A DNA stretch of 12,534 bases. Origin: Phoronis ovalis. Taxonomy: Eukaryota > Phoronida > Phoronidae. Under the pieces are notes generated by a model. The model was not told the DNA's origin and made no database searches. It was given only the letters and a program-made list of their open reading frames with translations. The stretch lies in NCBI GenBank assembly GCA_028565635.1, contig JAOXYB010044304.1:1-12534 (forward strand), written 5' to 3'. The position numbers and the translations under genes were made by a program. Shown here piece after piece: positions 1 to 9,600 of this stretch (the first letter of the stretch is position 1; each line of letters starts with the position of its first letter).

Positions 1-300
1 ACTCGCTCATTTAGGATGGGGAAATCAACAATTTCGACATGGTTTTTAAACCTGGTGCTGCTTAGAATCTGTTTTGTACGACGAGTGGTGCTTAGAGTGC
101 AATTTTCGTACGAGAGTCTTTTTAACTTACCGCGAGATTTTTTTTTCGGCGATCCTTTTTTTAGTTTTGTTTATTTTTTCTTTCTTAAGTGCGAGCAGCG
201 AGCATTGCACCTCCTTAACTTTAAAAAAAACCGTTTTGGAAAGGGTACCAATTTCAGCATCAGTCCTTCTTTTATTATTCCTCCCCTCTAACTAATTCAT
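1..300. other. T-rich upstream flank, no gene identified
   Basis: This stretch has long T runs (around 139-148 and 167-182) and no reading frame that resembles a known protein. Short frames on the + strand are low in complexity and rich in Phe and Leu, as expected from T-rich DNA. A donor-like CGCG|GTAAGT reads on the minus strand near 126-134, but nothing around it supports an exon. It may be upstream flank of the ferroportin gene, or part of a divergent transcript. Confidence 0.4.
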
Positions 301-384
301 GAAGTCCAAATGTGGAGTTCTGCAAAAAAATTAAACTCACAGCAGCGGTTTCATTCGCCCTTGGTTTGCAACAATCGATCGCAG

Positions 385-430
385 GCGGCCCTCGCCCCGC
401 CCCCGTCCCCGCCCCCGCCGAACCAATCGT
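385..430 (+). promoter_or_regulatory. Candidate promoter: GC boxes and CCAAT box
   Basis: The stretch contains repeated CCCCGCCCCC-type GC boxes (Sp1-like on the minus strand) followed by CCAAT at 423-427. It is the most GC-rich patch in an otherwise AT-rich window. Such a pair normally sits tens of bases upstream of a transcription start, which would put the start near 480-510, just before the donor-like site at 537. The position upstream of ferroportin fits its promoter. No TATA box is evident. This is inference from base composition and motifs only. Confidence 0.4.
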
Positions 431-489
431 GGACATAAACGACCGCCAGGTGGCCAGTTACTTGGCGTTACAACAGTTTACAGAACTTG

Positions 490-536
490 AACTTGTATTG
501 TGTTCATCTTAGTGAGCGCGGCAAAAGAACTGACTG
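490..536 (+). other. Candidate non-coding exon 1 (5' UTR) ending at a GT donor
   Basis: The sequence ends ACTG|GTACGT at 536/537, an acceptable donor. Joined to exon 2 (acceptor AG at 3532-3533), the frame that continues into ferroportin is open back to a TGA at 488-490 but contains no ATG before exon 2. This would therefore be untranslated, or the true first exon lies elsewhere. The start at 490 is only a guess from the promoter-like motifs upstream. A 66-codon frame at 312-512 (Pro/Ala-rich in the middle) overlaps it in another frame and is probably not a protein. Confidence 0.25.
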
Positions 537-765
537 GTACGTCGTAGTTTAATATATGCTGACCTCTTTGGGTGCACCATATGGACGAATGCTCTACTGG
601 GCATAGGTTTTTCGGGTGTCTTGTTTGAGTTAGATACGTAGATATGTTTATCTAGTTGTCGAACAAATGGAATCTCCAACGTCAGATAGCAGAGGTTTGT
701 AAAAAACTTTCAGAGTGCCCCCAGTTGCACATACATTACTACTCCCGAGGGAGAACTATAGGTCT

Positions 766-1185
766 CCCCGGGGTATACTCATTGTTTTTTGAATAAAAGT
801 ACGCGGATGTGCCGCGGAACCCAATCCAAAATTTTAGATTGTGGTAGCAAACCCAATCCAAATTTTTTGAAATATAAGGGTAGCAATCCAAATTGTGTGA
901 AATATAACTGAGGGTAGCAATCCAAATTTTTAAAATATTTGAGTAGCAATCCATTTTTACGCAAACTGACTAGCTGATACAAACCAAATTCCCAAAATCA
1001 TTTTATGGATACAAACCTAGAATTAATCCAAGTAATTTGCTGTAAGCAGCAGGTAGCAACCCAAATTTTTTAATTTCTTTACGGTAGCAATCCAAAAAAA
1101 TACCGTAAGAAGTATACAATCCAAATCCAAAATTTTCAACTGGGGTGCACACCCCCACCAAAAAATACCTCGAGTACCCCCCGGG
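766..1185. repeat. MITE-like repeat, copy A
   Basis: About 420 bp bounded by imperfect inverted ends: CCCCGGGGTATACTC on the left and GAGTACCCCCCGGG on the right. The left half holds an array of four units starting GGTAGCAA or AGTAGCAA near 843, 879, 913 and 941, each followed by a TCCAAA stretch and an AT-rich tail. The right half is unique sequence shared with the copies at 1709 and 2544. There is no coding capacity. The inverted ends and short length suggest a non-autonomous DNA transposon; the family name is not known to me. Confidence 0.6.
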
Positions 1186-1708
1186 ATTCTATTTGGAATG
1201 GGAGGCCTGTAAATTAAGTGGATAAATCAAATTTGCAATAAGGTATTTGCAAGAGTTTTCTTAGGTACACCCAGGTACACCTGGATAATTATATTACCTT
1301 TATTTTACAGTTTGTTTTGTGAAAATTCATCCAGTAGAAGTTGCTCCAGAGCAAAAATAACCCATCCCCTCCCCTAAAAATCACAAGAATTTAAACGGTT
1401 GATTTTTTGCGCACATGAGCCAATTTCACCATAAAAAATCTATTCAATTTGATTGTTTTTTTTACTCAAATATTTTTTATTTATATTTTTTCTTAGTTAT
1501 ATTAGTCCCAGGTGTAATACAATTTCCGCAAGGCGATAAACTTCTAGACCCATTTATAGGAAATCATAAATCTTTTTGCAAAACTCCGTGACCGGAACTC
1601 TCGCTGTTATATGCGAGATTTCCCTGTTCTGGGTTCATACTGCCTGAAGCCTGGTACGGTTATGGATAGTTGCTAATTTGGAGGTACATGTCTGTATACG
1701 TTAATGTT

Positions 1709-1983
1709 CCCGGGTACACTTCTGTAGTACCCCTTACGACAACGACCCTTTCAGCCAAACTGACAGATACAAACTAAATTCAAAAAATCGTTTTATGGAT
1801 ACAAACCTAAAATTAATCCAAATTAGTTGCTGTAAATAACAGCGGGTAGCAATCCAAATTTTTGAATTTCTTTACGGTAGCATGCAATCCAAAAAAATAC
1901 AGTAAGAAGTATGCAATCCGAATTCAAAATTTTCAGCTGGGCTGCACACCTCCACCAAAAAATACCATTGAGTACCCCCCGGG
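1709..1983. repeat. MITE-like repeat, copy B (internally deleted)
   Basis: From about 1756 to 1983 this matches the right half of copy A, including the AAACTGAC start, the TTTATGGATACAAACCTA block and the ACCCCCCGGG end. The tandem-unit half is missing. At 1709-1722 a CCCGGGTACACTTC resembles the left terminus, so this may be a full-ended copy with an internal deletion rather than a 5' truncated one. It has the same orientation as copies A and C. Confidence 0.5.
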
Positions 1984-2036
1984 ATAGGCCTACCCTTCCT
2001 TTTAGATTGTGGTTGGGGTGTGCTGCCCAATTGTCC

Positions 2037-2290
2037 AAACCCTGACCGTGAATTATCCCCATAATTGCCACAACACCGACCCTGAAATGTACTAGGTTGA
2101 AATTATCAGCCCTTTTAAAAGTATCCTACAAAATACTCGCCCGAAAAATCTTTAATTTATTTTTTTTCCAAAACAACAGTTTTCCTAAACAATCAAAAAA
2201 CACCAAGCAGCCTGAAACATCACCCCAACACTAAATACCCTCCCTAAAATATCCTAGAGGGTACTGAATAAACACCCTGAATTGCTTTGC
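2037..2290. repeat. Degenerate CCCTGA-rich repeat
   Basis: Motifs of the form ACCCTGA or CCCTGA recur (near 2038, 2074 and 2276, with related CCTGAAAC and ACTGAATAA near 2210 and 2262) in an AC-rich, AT-rich stretch directly after copy B. The palindrome-like ACCCTCCCTAAAATATCCTAGAGGGT lies within it at about 2237-2262, a potential hairpin. I do not recognise the family and there is no coding signal. Confidence 0.25.
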
Positions 2291-2543
2291 TGTAAATATG
2301 GGGGAATATATATATATTTTTGCTTTTAATTCTATAAAAAACTTGAATGTTCAGAATTGTCAGTTTCCAAATGCCTCTACTCCAGTAGGGCCAGTGAGGC
2401 GTGGTATGTTTATGACATAGTATTTGCTGATCATGAAGAATAGCTTTTGTATATTAAAAAGCAGAAATATTGTATTGTTTGAAATATAGTTTATTTACAG
2501 TTTAACACAAAATTACATGGGCATGTTTATAGTTGCATAAAAA

Positions 2544-2975
2544 GCTGGGGGAACTCGCTTTTTTTTTAAATACGGAGATGTGCCGCTGAACCGAATCCAA
2601 AATTTTAGCTTGTGGTAGCAAACCCAATCCAAATTTTTTGAAATATATAAGAGGTAGCAATCCAATTTTTTTAAATATATAAGGGTCACAATCCAATTTT
2701 TTTTTTAAATACAAGGGTAGCTATCCAAAATTTAAAATATTTGAGTAGCAATCCTTTTTTATGCAAACTGACTGATACAAACCAAATTCTAAAATCTATT
2801 TGAGGATATAAATCTAAAAGTAATCAAACTTTTTTTGCTGTAGCAATCCAAATTTTTGAATTTCTTTAAAGTAGCAATCCAAAAAAACAGTATGAAGTAT
2901 ACAAACCAAATCCAAAATTTTGAACTGGGTCTCTCTCGCACACTCACCAAAAAATAACTTGAGTACCCCTCCCAG
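2544..2975. repeat. MITE-like repeat, copy C with 7-bp flanking duplication
   Basis: A full-length relative of copy A. It starts GCTGGGGGAACTC and ends GAGTACCCCTCCCAG, which are imperfect inverted repeats. It is flanked on both sides by ATAAAAA (2537-2543 and 2976-2982), a likely target-site duplication of 7 bp, although the flank is A-rich. It carries five internal units, near 2613, 2653, 2684, 2716 and 2743, one more than copy A. It lies in the same orientation as the other copies. Confidence 0.6.
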
Positions 2976-3533
2976 ATAAAAATTAGAGTAAGCATTTATT
3001 ATTTGTGAAACCTGAACTTTAATGCATTTCGAAATAAAGTAACTAGTATGGCTGATGACTATTTTATTGTAATTTGTCTAATATTTTATAGCGTTTTGTC
3101 CAAACTGACTCAATTTCCCTGGTTTTTTACTAGTATAATTAAAAATTCCTCATCAATAAACTCATCCACGCATACCAAATGTTTTTGTTTTAGTTTTCAA
3201 ATCTTGCAACAAAATAAAGTTTGTAATCTCAGATTTGGGGTTTGATATGGGTGTTGTCGGATTTGGTGTGGCCAATATGACCACTTTCCAGATGGTTAGA
3301 ATTTGCTGGCGCTAATTTTTCAAGAAATTGAAAGAACATATATGCTCTAGTAGTAACTGGCATTAATTTTGCTCAGAAAAGCATCTATAAATACGCAATC
3401 CTAGAGACACATTATTAGTACACTTTGTGTCTATTAAACAACTAGCACAAAAGCTGGAAAATCAATTAAATGTTAGACTTTTATTTGAAAAATATCTTTT
3501 ATAAGACATTTTAAATACTTTATTATTGAACAG

Positions 3534-3604
3534 GTTCGAGATGTATGCTGTGGTTAAGAAGCACAGATTTCTTCTTGTATTGTAGTCATTGTCTCTCAGC
3601 ATGG
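3534..3604 (+). CDS. SLC40A1: Ferroportin exon 2 (helix 1 start)
   Basis: The exon is bounded by acceptor ACAG and donor TGG|GTAAGT. In the frame that continues into the next exon it reads from SRCMLW to CLSAW, aligning with human residues 15-37, including the conserved Leu-Tyr of helix 1, His32 and Trp37. It starts with two bases of a split codon. A stop lies at 3527-3529 in this frame, so either translation begins at the ATG at 3545 or the exon is entered by splicing. Relative to human it has two cysteines around His32 (C-S-H-C). A better-placed out-of-frame ATG at 3541 argues that the real start is upstream. Confidence 0.85.
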
Positions 3605-6600
3605 GTAAGTACATGCGTACCTATGCAGGGTCGATATAGTAAGGATAACTGAAAAAACAAAATTTGCAACTTTACATGATTGGAAAACTTTGTAACATAT
3701 ACAAGGTTAAGAACACAGTTCAAAGCATATTAATTTCCTGTAAATTCACATTTTAAACTCTAAAAGTAAACAAGGCTTAATAAAAAATTGCACACTGAAA
3801 TTCCATTGTAATGACTTCTATCATGTTTCTGGATTACATACAATTATCATTTGACTGTACATATTGTAGAGACAGAGTATATACTTGTTAAGGCACTGTA
3901 GTTGCCTATTGACATTGAGTCTAATACATACATTGCAGGGAGATCGAATGTGGTCTTTTGCTGTTGGTTTGTTTCTGTACAAGCTGTCTGAAGGTACACT
4001 ACAACTGACTGCTACCTACAGCTTTGTGATAGGTGTTTCCGTTCTACTTATGGGCTCAGTTGTGGGAAACTGGATTGATAATAACCCAAGACTAAAAGGT
4101 TTGTTTGTTTTGATTTCCAATACAAAAAACGGTTTTCAACAGTTTCCTTAGTTTATAGCTGCGGCAGACTATTAGGGCATCTTATAAGATCAACACTGTG
4201 GGAAGTAGCTGTGGACATGTCATGTAACTATGACTTTAGCTAACTGCTTATCCCTAGAATTAGTCATATCTCAAACAGAGATGCAGTAACAGTTAATAGA
4301 ACCTAGTCTAGCAATACCGACCCATTCTGTCGAGGAGCCGTAAATGCGATCCTCCAGTGATGCCTTGACACCTTAGCTCTAACTTTGACTCTGCAGGTAG
4401 AAACCTGATGAAATGAGATGCATTGAAGGAATAGTAGTTTTTTGTACTACGCTGAAAAAAAACCGTAATGTATTTACAATATTTATTTTAATGTGTTTAA
4501 TTTTTTTTATAATTTAAAACCCATATTTGTTGCAGTTGCTCAAACATCATTGCTTGTACAGAACTCTTCTGTTATTACCTCCGCTATAATATTGTGCCTC
4601 ATATTTTCCTTGGAGACAGAAATCAACGCCTACTGGGATGGCTGGCTGATGATTTTGATGCATATTTTGCTTATTGCTGTTGCTGACGTGGCAAGGTAAT
4701 GAACAGTGGCTTTCTCTAAATAAATGTAGAAACAAATATGTGGTTTTTATTTGTCCCGTTAGTATATTTCAGTAAGTACTTTATTGAGCTGCTCATATAT
4801 AAAGATAATACTGTATTTTCTCAATGGGCGATTATTAAAAAAAACTGTTTTTAAGGGGGGCAGTTATTAGAGGGGGGCTGTCACGTTGTTACTGTTTGGC
4901 GGGGATAGACAGACTAAGATGAATATGGAAGTGAAAGTTATGCTAGGGTGTGGTCAATTCCAAGAGACAATAAATGTTCTGAATTACATATTGTATTGAA
5001 ATTTGACATCGAACAGAGATAATACATATTATAACTAATTAAACGGAAACAAAGATTGTTGACTATTGATACAGCGTAGGGATATACTACTAGGGAATTC
5101 CAATTCTTGACAAATTATGGTTGTGGTTCCGGAAGAGAGATGCTCCGATGTCTTGTTTCACTTCACCTTCTCTTCTTCCCTTTTGTTCTGCTTCTCGGGT
5201 TGAGTAATACTGTTCAGTTCCCGTATCTAACTTCGTGCAGGGCTGTCCAATTTATGGTGCTGGCCACGACCCACCTGCCAACGTTACCGAGGTCACACAA
5301 GAAAATTATTAGCTGAATTCTATTGCTAGGTTTGTCTGGTATCAAAAGCATAAGAAAGAAGACGGCCCTGTAATACACCATTACCTATAGTATCAATTAC
5401 ACTGGGGTTATTAAGTATTTTACTGTTCCAATTTACACACCTCGTTCTATTTCAAATACCATTTATTGAGACTGTTAAAACTACGATTATAGTAACTCCC
5501 CAAAATATACAAGTTCGACATAGATATCTATTTACCTGTATTCTCTCAATCTTGACACAATGATTTAACCAACTTAACTCCTTGCTTTCCTACAGTGATC
5601 TGCCTAACTTGTATCCTAGCTATGACATAACCCTGCATATTTACATAACCACACCTAACAATCAGTTGAACAATATAATCCTATGTGACCTAACCCTACA
5701 TAATTACATAACCACACCTAACAATATAAACACTATGTAACATAACCCCCCCACCTAAAGGCGTGGTTACAATTTCCCGTCATATTCCTGCAGTAAAATG
5801 GCACCAAGTCCAACGTCCGATGCATCGGTCTGCAGGGAGAATTGCTTCTCCGGGTTTGCCAGTTTCAGTACATTGACATCTTCTCTCAATTCAGATTTCA
5901 ATACTCTAAAAGTGGCAGCGTGATTTTCGCCCCACTTCAGTTTGGATGGAACCCCCTTTTTAGTAAGGTCCGTCAGACACTTCGTTTTAGTGGAGTAATC
6001 CTTCATAAAACTCCGGTAATATCCTGTTAAACCTAGAAACGATCTAAGTTGATGTTTTGTAGTCAGTTCCTTCACGTCCCTTATTTTCTCGATTTTGCTC
6101 TCTTGCATAAAAATTTTACTGTCACCCAGTGTGTGGCCCATAAAGTCAATCTTAAAATACCCAGATAGCACTTGGAGGGCTTCAAAGTGAACTTTGCCCT
6201 TTGAATACTCTCCAAGAATTTTTCAAGATATTTTGTGTGCTCTTCCCATGTTTGGGTGTGCTCCGGTACATCATCGACAAAGTTGTCGATACATTTAAGA
6301 TCCCGTAGTACCTTTCTCATAAGTCTGGAGTAAGTAGCACCCGAATTTACAAGACCAAAAGGCATCTTTCGGTATTGAAAATGTCCGAAAGGTGTGGAAA
6401 AAGCAGTGATTCGTTTGGATTGTTCTTCCATGGGTATTTACCAGTACCTTTACAGCAGTCAAATTTAGAGAAAAATTTATCCTCAGCGCACTTAGCGTAA
6501 ATATTCCCATGGTCCAGCAACTCTTCACAATCAAATCTGGTGATTTTATTAACTTTTCTCATATCTTGGCAGTGCTGCATAGTACCGTCCTATTTTTTGA

Positions 6601-9600
6601 TCATTACCGATGGATTATTATAGGGCGAGTCGGAATATTCAATAACTCGTAGCCTGTGTCCCAACAGGGTTTTCGTCCATTAATACGATTTTATGTTCGA
6701 TCAAATCTGTCGTTCCCGGCAGAGAGGAAAATACGTTGCTAAACTTCCCAATTATTTCCCTTAATTCCGCTTTCCAATTTTCTGGTAGCTCGGGATTTAT
6801 GTGAACGTTCTCGTGTGTCTCAATTTTCTCATCTCCCGCATATGGCATCAGCAAACATGAGGATTTGTCATCGTTATCCTCGTCGAACACCATACATGTT
6901 ACGGCAACCTTGGCGGGTTCCGATTCCCTCCGGAAATATTCCTTGAGCATGTTTATATGGAATATCTTACGGTTACCATTGATATCGATGGAATAATTGG
7001 CTTTTCCCATTCTTTCTTTTACTAAGAATGGTTCCTTCCATCACATTATTAGTTTATTGTGATCTGTGGGCAACAAGATCAACACTTCATCACCCGGTTT
7101 TAAACTACGATTTACCGTTTTCTTATCGAAGTAGGCCTTATTCACTTCCTGTGCCTTTGTTAACGATTCTGTGGCTATTTTGCAGGTTTCCTGCAATCGC
7201 TGTTTTAGATCTAAGACGTATTCATATACCGTCTTAATCTCTTCATTTTCAATTAGATATTGAAGATTGTCAGTTAATCAAACAAAATCGGCTTATTTAG
7301 GCGAAATTATGTGTGTAATGGAATTTTATTTTCAAAAGAAAAACTCTTCCAAACCTTAAATAAACAGTAACTTGGAAATTCTAATGGAAATATTATTACA
7401 TGGAGGTGATCCGAAGTTTGTGGTACAAGCCAAAACACTTATTAAAGATAGTACCATATTTCCTTAAAAGCCAATAGAGAGCTAATCAGCTATACATAAT
7501 CATTAATTAAAATGTGATTATGTCGTATTAATTCAGATGGGTATTCAAGTCTAATTGCCGCCCCGGGCCGATTATTAGAGAGGGGGCGATTATTGATTTA
7601 TTTTAGTCACCAGAGGGGGAGATTATTAGAGGGGGGGGGCGATTATTAGAGAAAATACGGTACTAGATAACTGAAAATGTAACTTTACTGAGTTTCTTAA
7701 AAAGTAACATACAGAATTTGAATAGTTTAAAAGTAGTGTAACATTCCTGTGTTCAGTTATGATAGTATTGCAAAAAAAAATAATTTATAGCTGATTTTTA
7801 TATGCAGCTAGAACTTTTTACATTCTAATATTCAGTATCTGTTTGTCAAACTCTGCTGTCACAAGCCAAAAGTGACAATGCACTATTTATATGCACTTAG
7901 TGGCTCCAGCAACGAACCAATAATTGCTCAAACAATTTGGTGATGTATGAATAAAAAACTTCATTGTTCATTCATTAACCATGAAGTTGTGTTTCGATTG
8001 TTTGACTTGTGCTGCCCCCTAGTGGATGTAAATGTTTTATTTGAATAATTTGTTTTGCTGGTAATCAAAGTGACATTGCTTCAGTCTGTGTTATTTTGGA
8101 ATTTATGTTTTGTAATATGTGGCATTAATATGTTTTATCATTATTAGGCTGGCATCTATGGCAAGCTCCATTGCTATACAGAAGGACTGGATTGTGGTAA
8201 TATGTAAAGGTGACAAAGACAAACTAGCCAGTAAGTTGGAACACAACAAGCTGTTTTTTGTTACAGTTTGCATGTCATCTGTAGAATCTGTTTGAAGGAA
8301 AAAACTTGATATTTGAGGAGTTAGAAGTATTTAAAAACATAATGAAAATTCAGTTTACATGTTTTCAGTACACATAGATCTCCATCAATATTGTGATACC
8401 AGTGTTTCTCTTTGTATGACTCATCATCAAACTGTCCAGTTAAAATTCATTTTGATTTTTTTCTAGATTTGAATGCAGTGCTGCGTCGAATTGACCTACT
8501 CACTAACATATTGGCACCTGTTCTAGTAGGTCAGGTTATGACCTTTGTTTCCATGTTGGTGGGTGCTATTTTTATTGCCTGTTGGAACCTCGTTTCTGTA
8601 TTTGTGGAATATTACTTGTTGTGGAAAGTTTACAATAGAGTTCCAGAATTGGCTATTAAAGGACGAAGCTCAGAATCAGGTACCTATCCTTGCCCACTGC
8701 TGTTTATATTGTTTGATACTGGTCTCTGTGAAAAAGCTGTGATATAGTGCCCTTTTAGATCAAGAATTTTGTAAATAGGGCCAAATCAGAGTCCATAGCA
8801 CCCCCACATGGTACCCAGACACACCACGTGTTGAATGAAATTAGTAAAGATCTTGTTTGTTGCGATGTTGTCAAGGTGGAATGTTTGTGATTGTAAAATG
8901 CATGATTTGTTTTATACATATGGTGTTGTAGCTATGAGTTCTAACATTTCAAATGCAAGTGTTAGCTCCAAGGCTTTTGTATCAGCATGTTGGGGGAAAA
9001 GTGAAATGTGATGAGCAGGCTAGCATTCAGTGCATTACTAAACATCACATATTAAGTAACTTCATTTATTTAATTTCATTTACTCTTTTCAAATTTATAT
9101 ACATGGAGCATGGACGAATTTTAGTCAGTTTACAAAATTTAGTTTATATATTCACTAGAATATATAGAAGAATAAATGTTGTTTATTCATAGAAATTAAT
9201 ATACTAATTTGTATTAAATGGTTGCTTCTTTGTCTTGAGACTTACTTTGTCCTGAGAACTATACGCATGCTCTTGGTCAAATGATCCCAGCACGCTGTGT
9301 TTGTGAATGAACAATCGCAAGTGATAAAAACATGCTGAGATTATTTAGGTCACGGACTGTTTCTCCACCCCACGCAAAAAAAGCCATGTAAGTAGTCTGT
9401 AACAATTGGTGGCACCTTTATTATATTTACAGGTGAAGAGGTTGAGATGCAAGTTATGTCTGGAAAAGATGGCAGTATAGAAAACATTGCTCCTTGTGAA
9501 AGTGCAGAAACAAAACAAGATGCAGGAAAAGTGCAACAGGAACAAGCAGTAAATGAAGATGTTAGTATTCCTGAAGGGGAGACTACAAAAACTGATGACA

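Larger units (their letters stand above)
537..3533 (+). other. Putative intron 1 / upstream region, repeat-filled
   Basis: About 3 kb with no recognisable host exon, ending in the acceptor AACAG at 3529-3533. It carries three related MITE-like repeat copies, described separately, and AT-rich spacers. A short AT microsatellite is at about 2305-2317. Around 2037-2290 there are recurring CCCTGA/ACCCTG motifs, probably another degenerate repeat. Short minus-strand frames here are read-through of the repeats and encode low-complexity peptides. If transcription starts near 500 this is intron 1; otherwise part of it is upstream DNA. Confidence 0.5.
5760..7280 (-). pseudogene. Broken Ty3/gypsy pol fragment, integrase C-terminus then RT then RNase H
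   Basis: Read on the minus strand from 7280 to 5760, the fragment shows in order the C-terminal part of a Ty3/gypsy integrase, a linker, a reverse transcriptase with a Phe-Val-Asp-Asp active site, and the beginning of RNase H. Integrase upstream of RT is the reverse of normal Ty3/gypsy and matches Gmr1-like elements. It is inactive: there is a TGA at 7041-7043, a TAG at 6590-6592, and frame changes near 6640, 6430 and 6170. The integrase catalytic core, protease and gag are missing, and RNase H stops after its first motif. It sits antisense inside ferroportin intron 4. Confidence 0.8.
4809..7664. mobile_element. Insertion block with inverted outer ends, nested retroelement inside
   Basis: The left end is TACTGTATTTTCTC (4809-4822) and the right end is its inverse with one mismatch, GAGAAAATACGGTA (7649-7662). 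Just inside both ends are G-run modules of the type GGGGGCGATTATTAGAG: about 4825-4880 on the left and 7567-7650 on the right. AGATAA occurs directly outside the left end (4803-4808) and two bases beyond the right motif (7665-7670), which may be a target duplication. The best reading is a DNA transposon or MITE later split by a Ty3/gypsy insertion. Alternatively, two separate copies of a short repeat happen to flank the retroelement. Confidence 0.5.
4696..8147 (+). other. Ferroportin intron 4, enlarged by mobile elements
   Basis: This 3,452-bp intron runs from GTAATG to CATTATTAG. Almost 2.9 kb of it (4809-7664) is one block bounded by inverted terminal motifs and containing a decayed retroelement. 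Without the block the intron would be about 600 bp, in line with its neighbours. The remaining host part, 7671-8147, is AT-rich and shows nothing recognisable. Confidence 0.85.

Noticed and set aside
126-134. Minus-strand splice donor CGCG|GTAAGT
   Set aside because: The motif is good, but no exon, frame or promoter on that strand supports it; one hit of this size is expected by chance.
312-512. 66-codon frame starting MEFCKKIKL, Pro/Ala-rich in the middle
   Set aside because: It overlaps the GC-box promoter patch, whose repeats make the Pro/Ala run. It has no family resemblance and stops before the donor at 536, so it cannot feed ferroportin.
739-982. Minus-strand frames rich in Asp-Cys-Tyr and Leu repeats, also at 1823-2071, 2502-2714 and 2789-2995
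   Set aside because: They are translations of the MITE-like tandem units; the apparent peptide repeats mirror the DNA repeat and have no coding signature.
1408-1414. TGCGCAC, a match to the metal-response-element core, and TGCACAC in the repeats
   Set aside because: Seven-base degenerate cores are frequent; one copy lies in an AT-rich spacer and the others lie within MITE copies.
2391-2398. CAGTGA as a loop of an iron-responsive element (also near 4364, 4704, 8391, 8476, 9026, 11509, 11912)
   Set aside because: I checked the five bases on each side of every CAGTGN site I found and none can form the required upper stem.
3048-3245. 65-codon + strand frame starting MADDYF as a ferroportin first exon
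   Set aside because: It has no donor in the needed phase that I can support and no resemblance to ferroportin N-termini.
5107-5316. 69-codon + strand frame, Leu-rich
   Set aside because: It lies opposite the candidate LTR, has no family resemblance, and its composition follows CT-rich DNA.
6295-6534. Further minus-strand frame across the RT region
   Set aside because: It is out of phase with the recognised RT blocks for most of its length and is a shadow of the damaged pol gene.
8953-9192. 79-codon + strand frame in intron 6
   Set aside because: It is AT-driven, has no splice signals or homology, and is not needed for the ferroportin frame.
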